A stretch of DNA of 9,877 nt from positions 1 through 9,877 of the forward strand of contig JAJXSQ010000050.1 of NCBI GenBank assembly GCA_021784495.1. The letters are read 5' to 3'. This stretch comes from Myxococcales bacterium (lineage in GTDB: Bacteria; Myxococcota; Myxococcia; Myxococcales; Anaeromyxobacteraceae). This document shows positions 5,697 through 9,877 of the stretch, piece after piece (within the stretch, counting starts at the first letter, position 1; each line of letters opens with the position of its first letter). The position numbers and the translations under genes are program-made. The notes under the pieces were generated by a model. That model made no database searches and was not told where the DNA came from. It was given only the letters and a program-made list of their open reading frames with translations.

Positions 5697-8600
5697 TCGA
5701 CCTCGAAGCCGAGGCGCCGGGCCGAGTCGATCAGCTCGCCCGTGGGTCCAACCTTGAGGGGCTGGGAGATGGTCGTCTCGCTCTCGCCGGGGAGCACGGC
5801 GCGGACCGTCGCCGCGCAGCCGCCGGGGTGGCGGAGGAGGAGGGCGCGGAGCGCCGTCGACCGCTCGCGGTCGAGGGCGGCGGCGTCGATGCGGAACAGG
5901 ACCTCGCTCGTCTTCTGCGCGCGCACCTGGGCGAGCGGCTCGATCTCGATCGCGGTGATCTCGGCGCGGGTGTTCTCCTCGTCCCGGGAGTCGATCTTCA
6001 CGGTGCCGTGGACCACGACCGGCTCGTCGCCCTTCAGGAACGGCTCCCAGTCGGCCCAGCCCTTCTGCGCCGGCCGCGGGCCGCTCGCCGGGCGGCTCCC
6101 CCAGCAGATCACCTCCACGGTGCCGGTGAGGTCCTCGAGGGTGACGAAGCCGAAGCGGGTGCCCTTCTCCTTGTTGGTCCGCTCCCGCAGGCTCGCGACC
6201 ACCCCCACCACGGTGACCTTGTCGCGCTCGCGCTTGCCGGCGACCGCCGCGCAGGTGGAGGAGGCGTAGCGCCGGACCTCCGCCTCGTGGCCGGCGAGCG
6301 GGTGGCCGGTGATGTAGAAGCCGAGCGCCTCCTTCTCGAAGGCCAGCCGGACGCGCTCCGGCCACTCCTCCACCTGGCCGTCGCCGAGCGGGTCGCCGGC
6401 GCGCGGGTAGCGCGGGCGGGCGGGGGCGGCGGCGACCGCGCCGAAGAGGCTCGCCTGGCCGCTCTGCCGGTCGGCCTGGGCCGCGGCGCCGGCGGCGAAG
6501 GCGGTCTCGATGCCGGCGAAGAGCTGCCAGCGCGGGACCCCCTCGAAGTCGAAGGCGCCGCTCTTCACCAGGGCCTCGACCACCTTCTTGTTGATCTTCC
6601 GGGTGTCGACCCGCGCCGCCAGGTCCTGGAGCCCGGCGAAGGGCCCGCCCCCGTCGCGCGCCGCCAGGATGGCGTCGATCGCCGCGTCGCCGACCCCCTT
6701 CACCGCCCCGAGGCCGAAGCGGATCCGGCCCTTGCCGCCGGCGGGATCGACCAGCGCCCGGAACTCGCGCCCCGACTCGTTCAGGTCGGGTGGGAGGACC
6801 TCGATGCCGGCGGCCCGCGCCTCGCCGATGTGGGCCACCACCTTGTCGGTGTCGGCGGCCTCGCTGGAGATGAGCGCGGCCATGAACTCGACCGGGTGGT
6901 GCGCCTTGAGCCAGGCGGTCTGGACGGTGAGCAGGCCGTAGGCCGCCGAGTGGCTCTTGTTGAAGCCGTAGGCGGCGAACTTCTCCATGAGGTCGAAGAC
7001 CCCGCCGGCCACCGCCTCGTCGACGCCGCCGGCGCGCGCCCCGTCCATGAAGCGGGCCCGCTCCTTCGCCATCTCCTCGGCCTTCTTCTTCCCCATCGCC
7101 CGGCGGAGGATGTCGGCCTGCCCCAGGCTGTAGCCGCCGAGCGCCTGGGAGATCTGCATCACCTGCTCCTGGTAGACGATCACCCCGTAGGTGGACTCCA
7201 GGATCGGCTCCAGCTTCGGGTGGTCGTACCGGACCTGCTCCCGGCCGTGCTTCCGGTCGATGTAGACGTCGACCATCGTCCGGCCGTCGTCGAGCTTCTG
7301 GTCGAGCGGGCCGGGGCGGTAGAGGGCGCCGGCGGCGATGACGTCCTCGAAGCGCGAGGGCTTCATCCGGACCACCATCTCGGTGAACCCCGAGGACTCC
7401 ATCTGGAAGACCCCGGCGGTGTCGCCGCGGCCGATGAGCTCGTAGACCGCCGGATCGTCGAGCGGGAGATCCGAGGCCTGCAGGGCGGCGAGCTCGGGGT
7501 GGTTCTGCCGGACGAGCCGGAGGGCGTCGTCGATGACCGTCAGCGTCTTCAGCCCCAGGAAGTCGAACTTCACCAGGCCGGCCTTCTCGACCTCCTCCTT
7601 GGCGAACTGGGAGACGAGCATGTCCGAGGCGTCGTCGCGGCACGCGGGGACGTACTCCCAGAGCGGCTTGTCGGCGATCACCACCCCGGCGGCGTGGAGG
7701 CCGGCCTGGCGGTTGAGCCCCTCGAGGCTCATGGCGATGTCGAGGAGATCCCGGGTGGAGACCGGGTGGGCGGCCCCGGCGCCGTCGGTCCAGGACGCGG
7801 GGAGGTCGGTCGGCTGCCGGTACATCTCCTCCAGCCGCGGCTCGGGCGGCAGGGCCGCCTTGCCGTCCTTCGCCGGGACGCCGAGGACCAGGTCGCGCAG
7901 CGGCGGGGTCTTCCCCTGGACCGGCTCCGGGACCAGCTTCGCGATCCGGTCCCCCTCGGCGAAGGGGAGCCCCATGACCCGGACGACGTCCCGGATCACC
8001 GAGCGCGCCTTGAGCGAGCCGAAGGTGATGATCTGGCCGACGTTGTCCTTCCCGTACTTCTCGCGGACGTAGCCGATCACCTCGTCCCGGCGGTCCTGGC
8101 AGAAGTCGACGTCGAAGTCGGGCATCGAGACCCGCTCCGGGTTGAGGAAGCGCTCGAAGAGGAGGTTCCAGCGGATGGGGTCGAGGTCGGTGATCCGGAG
8201 CGCCCAGGCGACGATGGAGCCGGCGCCCGAGCCGCGCCCGGGCCCGACCGGCACGCCGCGCTCCTTGGCCCAGTTGATGAAGTCCTGGACGATGAGGAAG
8301 TAGCCGGAGAACTTCATCCGCTGGACGACCCCGAGCTCGAGCTCGAGCCGCGCCCGGTAGGCGTCGCGGTCGTGCGGGTAGCGCCCCTCGATCTCGGCGA
8401 GGCGGCGGTCGAGCCCGCGGCGGGCCAGGACCCCGATCTGCTCGTCCTCGTCGATCCCGTCGGGGAGCTGGAAGCGCGGGAGGAAGGTCTTCCCGAGCGG
8501 CAGCTCGACGTCGCAGGACGCGGCGATCCGGGCGGCGTTCGCCAGCGCCTCGGGGTAGCGCGGGAGCGCCGCCGCCATCTCGTCGGGCGAGGCGATGAAG

Positions 8601-9322
8601 AGCCCGTCGGTCTCGTGGCGGAGCCGCTTCGGGTCGGCCATCGTCTTGCCCGACGCGATGCACATGAGCACCTCGTGGGCCCGGGCGTCGGCGCGGGCGA
8701 CGTAGTGCGCGTCGGCGGTGGCGACGAGCGGGATCCCCTCCGCCTCGCCCAGCTCGGCGAGCTTCTCGTTCACCTCGAGCTGCTCCGCCATCCCGTTCGA
8801 CTGCACCTCGAGGAAGAAGGCGCCGGGATCGAAGATGTCCCGGTACTCGCGGGCCACCCGCCGGGCGCCGTCCATGTCCCCCTGCCGGACGAGCCGCGGC
8901 ACCTCGCCGGCGAGGCAGGCGGTCAGGCCGACCAGCCCCCGGGCGTGGTCCCGGAGGAGCGGCTTGTCGATCCGGGGGTCGTAGTAGAAACCCTCGGTGA
9001 AGGCCATCGAGGAGAGGTACCGGAGGTTGGCCCACCCCTCGGCGTTCCGCGCGAGGAGGATCAGGTGGCGCCCGACCCGCTCGGTGCGATCGGCGCGCCC
9101 CTTCTCGCCGGCGACGTAGGCCTCCATGCCCAGGATGGGCTTCACCCCGGCGTCCTTCGCCTTCTTGTAGAAGTCGACCGCGCCGTAGAGGTTGCCGTGA
9201 TCGGTGACCGCGACCGAGCTCATCCCCTTCTGCTGGACCGTGGCCAGCAGGTCCTTGATGCGGATGGCGCCGTCGAGCAGCGAGTAGAGCGTGTGCAGGT
9301 GGAGGTGGGCGAAGTCGGGCAT
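5687..9322 (-). CDS. dnaE: DNA polymerase III alpha subunit
   Basis: This is the catalytic subunit of the replicative polymerase, 1211 residues. Residues 1 to about 210 form the PHP domain: HLHLHTLYSLLDG (6-18), TDHGN (40-44), GMEAYV (65-70), ATADAHYV (201-208). The metal ligands look intact, with His8, His10, Asp17, His42, Glu67, His86, Cys136, Asp204 and His206 as candidates. The polymerase core has GPGRGSGAGS (360-369), the catalytic motif PDFDVDF (401-407; Asp402 and Asp404), KFDFLGL (585-591; third Asp587), GALYRPGPL (665-673) and YGFNKSHSAAYG (785-796). A helix-hairpin-helix region covers about 835-930. QASLF (956-960) is a beta-clamp-binding motif, and an OB-fold region (about 1035-1125) follows. 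Length and domain order are those of DnaE1, not the shorter DnaE2/ImuC. ATG 9322 begins MPDFAHLHLHT, as expected for the PHP start; its ribosome site (AAGG, two bases upstream) is weak. Confidence 0.99.
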   Translation of the reverse strand: MPDFAHLHLHTLYSLLDGAIRIKDLLATVQQKGMSSVAVTDHGNLYGAVDFYKKAKDAGVKPILGMEAYVAGEKGRADRTERVGRHLILLARNAEGWANLRYLSSMAFTEGFYYDPRIDKPLLRDHARGLVGLTACLAGEVPRLVRQGDMDGARRVAREYRDIFDPGAFFLEVQSNGMAEQLEVNEKLAELGEAEGIPLVATADAHYVARADARAHEVLMCIASGKTMADPKRLRHETDGLFIASPDEMAAALPRYPEALANAARIAASCDVELPLGKTFLPRFQLPDGIDEDEQIGVLARRGLDRRLAEIEGRYPHDRDAYRARLELELGVVQRMKFSGYFLIVQDFINWAKERGVPVGPGRGSGAGSIVAWALRITDLDPIRWNLLFERFLNPERVSMPDFDVDFCQDRRDEVIGYVREKYGKDNVGQIITFGSLKARSVIRDVVRVMGLPFAEGDRIAKLVPEPVQGKTPPLRDLVLGVPAKDGKAALPPEPRLEEMYRQPTDLPASWTDGAGAAHPVSTRDLLDIAMSLEGLNRQAGLHAAGVVIADKPLWEYVPACRDDASDMLVSQFAKEEVEKAGLVKFDFLGLKTLTVIDDALRLVRQNHPELAALQASDLPLDDPAVYELIGRGDTAGVFQMESSGFTEMVVRMKPSRFEDVIAAGALYRPGPLDQKLDDGRTMVDVYIDRKHGREQVRYDHPKLEPILESTYGVIVYQEQVMQISQALGGYSLGQADILRRAMGKKKAEEMAKERARFMDGARAGGVDEAVAGGVFDLMEKFAAYGFNKSHSAAYGLLTVQTAWLKAHHPVEFMAALISSEAADTDKVVAHIGEARAAGIEVLPPDLNESGREFRALVDPAGGKGRIRFGLGAVKGVGDAAIDAILAARDGGGPFAGLQDLAARVDTRKINKKVVEALVKSGAFDFEGVPRWQLFAGIETAFAAGAAAQADRQSGQASLFGAVAAAPARPRYPRAGDPLGDGQVEEWPERVRLAFEKEALGFYITGHPLAGHEAEVRRYASSTCAAVAGKRERDKVTVVGVVASLRERTNKEKGTRFGFVTLEDLTGTVEVICWGSRPASGPRPAQKGWADWEPFLKGDEPVVVHGTVKIDSRDEENTRAEITAIEIEPLAQVRAQKTSEVLFRIDAAALDRERSTALRALLLRHPGGCAATVRAVLPGESETTISQPLKVGPTGELIDSARRLGFEVELR

Positions 9323-9403
9323 GGCCTTGTCGGTGGGGCGGGGTCGGAGGGGTCTTAGCAGGGGGGGCTGACCCTCTCCAGCGACGCGGCCCCGCGGCGG
9401 GCG

Positions 9404-9475
9404 CGTCCGTGCAAGCGGACGACTGTCCGCAAGAGTTGACAGGCGCGACGTCCGTTATCTAGGATGCGCGTCCGT
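9404..9475. repeat. Cluster of GTCCG elements around the siroheme-gene promoter
   Basis: CGTCCGT occurs three times on the plus strand (9404-9410, 9449-9455, 9469-9475), the last two exactly 20 bp apart. A perfect inverted pair GCGGAC-GACT-GTCCGC lies at 9415-9430. The first and third copies sit in the identical 10-mer GCGCGTCCGT. One copy lies between -35 and -10 and one at the predicted start site. They may be operator half-sites; no regulator is identified. Confidence 0.45.
9436..9465 (+). promoter_or_regulatory. Sigma-70 promoter of the siroheme-synthesis gene
   Basis: TTGACA (9436-9441), a perfect -35, is followed after 18 bp by TAGGAT (9460-9465, four of six -10 bases). Transcription would start at about 9472, giving a leader of roughly 48 bases to the GTG at 9520. 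This is the best-matching promoter in the window. Confidence 0.65.
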
Positions 9476-9505
9476 TGATGACCCCGCGCGACGCGGGCCG
9501 CCGAC

Positions 9506-9512
9506 GGAGGAG
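9506..9512 (+). promoter_or_regulatory. Ribosome binding site deciding the GTG 9520 start
   Basis: GGAGGAG lies seven bases before GTG 9520. The in-frame ATG at 9478 has no such site and would lie only a few bases from the predicted transcript start. GTG 9520 is therefore preferred. Confidence 0.75.
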
Positions 9513-9519
9513 CCCCGCC

Positions 9520-9877
9520 GTGCCCACCGACGCCACCCCCAGCCGCCCCGCCGCGATCCCCGGCGCCTCCCAGGAGCCCCCGGCCGCCGAGCTCCACCCG
9601 CTCTTCCTGAAGCTCGCGGGCCGCCGGGTCGTCGTCGTCGGGGGCGGCCCGGTGGCCGCGGCGCGGGTGGCCGCGCTGGCGACCGCCGGGGCCGATCTCC
9701 TCGTCGTCGCCCCCGAGATCCGGCCGGAGATCGTCGCCGCGGGGGCCGAGATCCGGCGCCGCCCCTTCGAGCCCGCGGACCTCGACGGCGCGTGGCTCGC
9801 GGTCGCCGCGGCCACCCCGGAGGTCGCCGCCGCGGTCCGCGCCGCCGCCGAGGAGCGCCGCATCTTCGTGAACGCGG
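9520..9877 (+). CDS. Precorrin-2 dehydrogenase/sirohydrochlorin ferrochelatase (CysG N-terminal, SirC, Met8 family), partial
   Basis: This enzyme uses NAD to oxidise precorrin-2 to sirohydrochlorin and may insert iron, giving siroheme for sulfite and nitrite reductases. The 119 residues seen contain, after a Pro/Ala-rich lead of about 24 residues, HPLFLKLAGRRVVVVGGGPV (26-45), the start of the NAD-binding Rossmann fold. AGADLLVVAPEIRPEI (56-71) follows, then RRRPFEPADLDGAWLAVAA (79-97), the usual continuation of this family, and finally IFVNA. The right edge cuts it just before the family's VDD segment with the catalytic Asp. I therefore cannot tell a stand-alone enzyme of about 200 residues from a full CysG with a methyltransferase half. 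GTG 9520 is chosen for its ribosome site; ATG 9478 would add 14 residues. The gene diverges from dnaE with 197 bp between starts and has its own promoter. Confidence 0.9.
   Translation, partial: MPTDATPSRPAAIPGASQEPPAAELHPLFLKLAGRRVVVVGGGPVAAARVAALATAGADLLVVAPEIRPEIVAAGAEIRRRPFEPADLDGAWLAVAAATPEVAAAVRAAAEERRIFVNA

Noticed and set aside
9478..9519. ATG 9478 as the start of the siroheme gene
   Set aside because: It has no ribosome site and lies only a few bases from the predicted transcript start, whereas GTG 9520 has an excellent GGAGGAG.

Overview
This is a very GC-rich stretch of bacterial chromosome with dense, strongly GC3-biased genes. It carries a Cys-rich secreted repeat protein of a kind common in myxobacteria and an anaerobe-type biotin synthase. 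Together with the gene content, this suggests Myxococcota, possibly close to Anaeromyxobacter. That assignment is inference, because no rRNA or marker search was possible. The window looks like ordinary core chromosome: I see no insertion sequence, phage gene, CRISPR array, tRNA or rRNA.

Layout from left to right. At 1-401 (minus) is the 5' part of a gene for an exported protein built from 43-residue Cys-rich tandem repeats; it runs off the left edge. It diverges from a class I SAM-dependent methyltransferase at 456-1172 (plus). A 140-bp gap then holds a near-perfect BirA-type biotin operator and a promoter overlapping it. Next come bioB (1313-2419) and bioF (2432-3610), a two-gene biotin unit. 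ilvA (3628-4839, minus), a threonine dehydratase with an ACT domain, converges on bioF with only 17 bp between stop codons. Upstream of ilvA on the same strand is a small orphan LuxR/GerE regulator (4999-5523). It is preceded by an unusually AT-rich control region containing a palindrome and direct repeats. dnaE, the replicative DNA polymerase III alpha subunit (5687-9322, minus), fills most of the right half. A 197-bp divergent interval with a good sigma-70 promoter and several GTCCG elements leads to the start of a siroheme-synthesis gene (precorrin-2 dehydrogenase/ferrochelatase family, 9520 onward, plus), cut by the right edge.

The genes fall into independent metabolic and housekeeping units: biotin synthesis, isoleucine synthesis, replication and siroheme. 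They do not form one system. I found no convincing new multi-gene system. The points most worth a second look are the cluster-ligand pattern of BioB (Ser at a classical Cys ligand position, plus an extra Cys elsewhere), the BirA-type operator with a probable near-leaderless bioB transcript, the repeated GTCCG elements around the siroheme promoter, and a G10 tract inside the LuxR-type gene.
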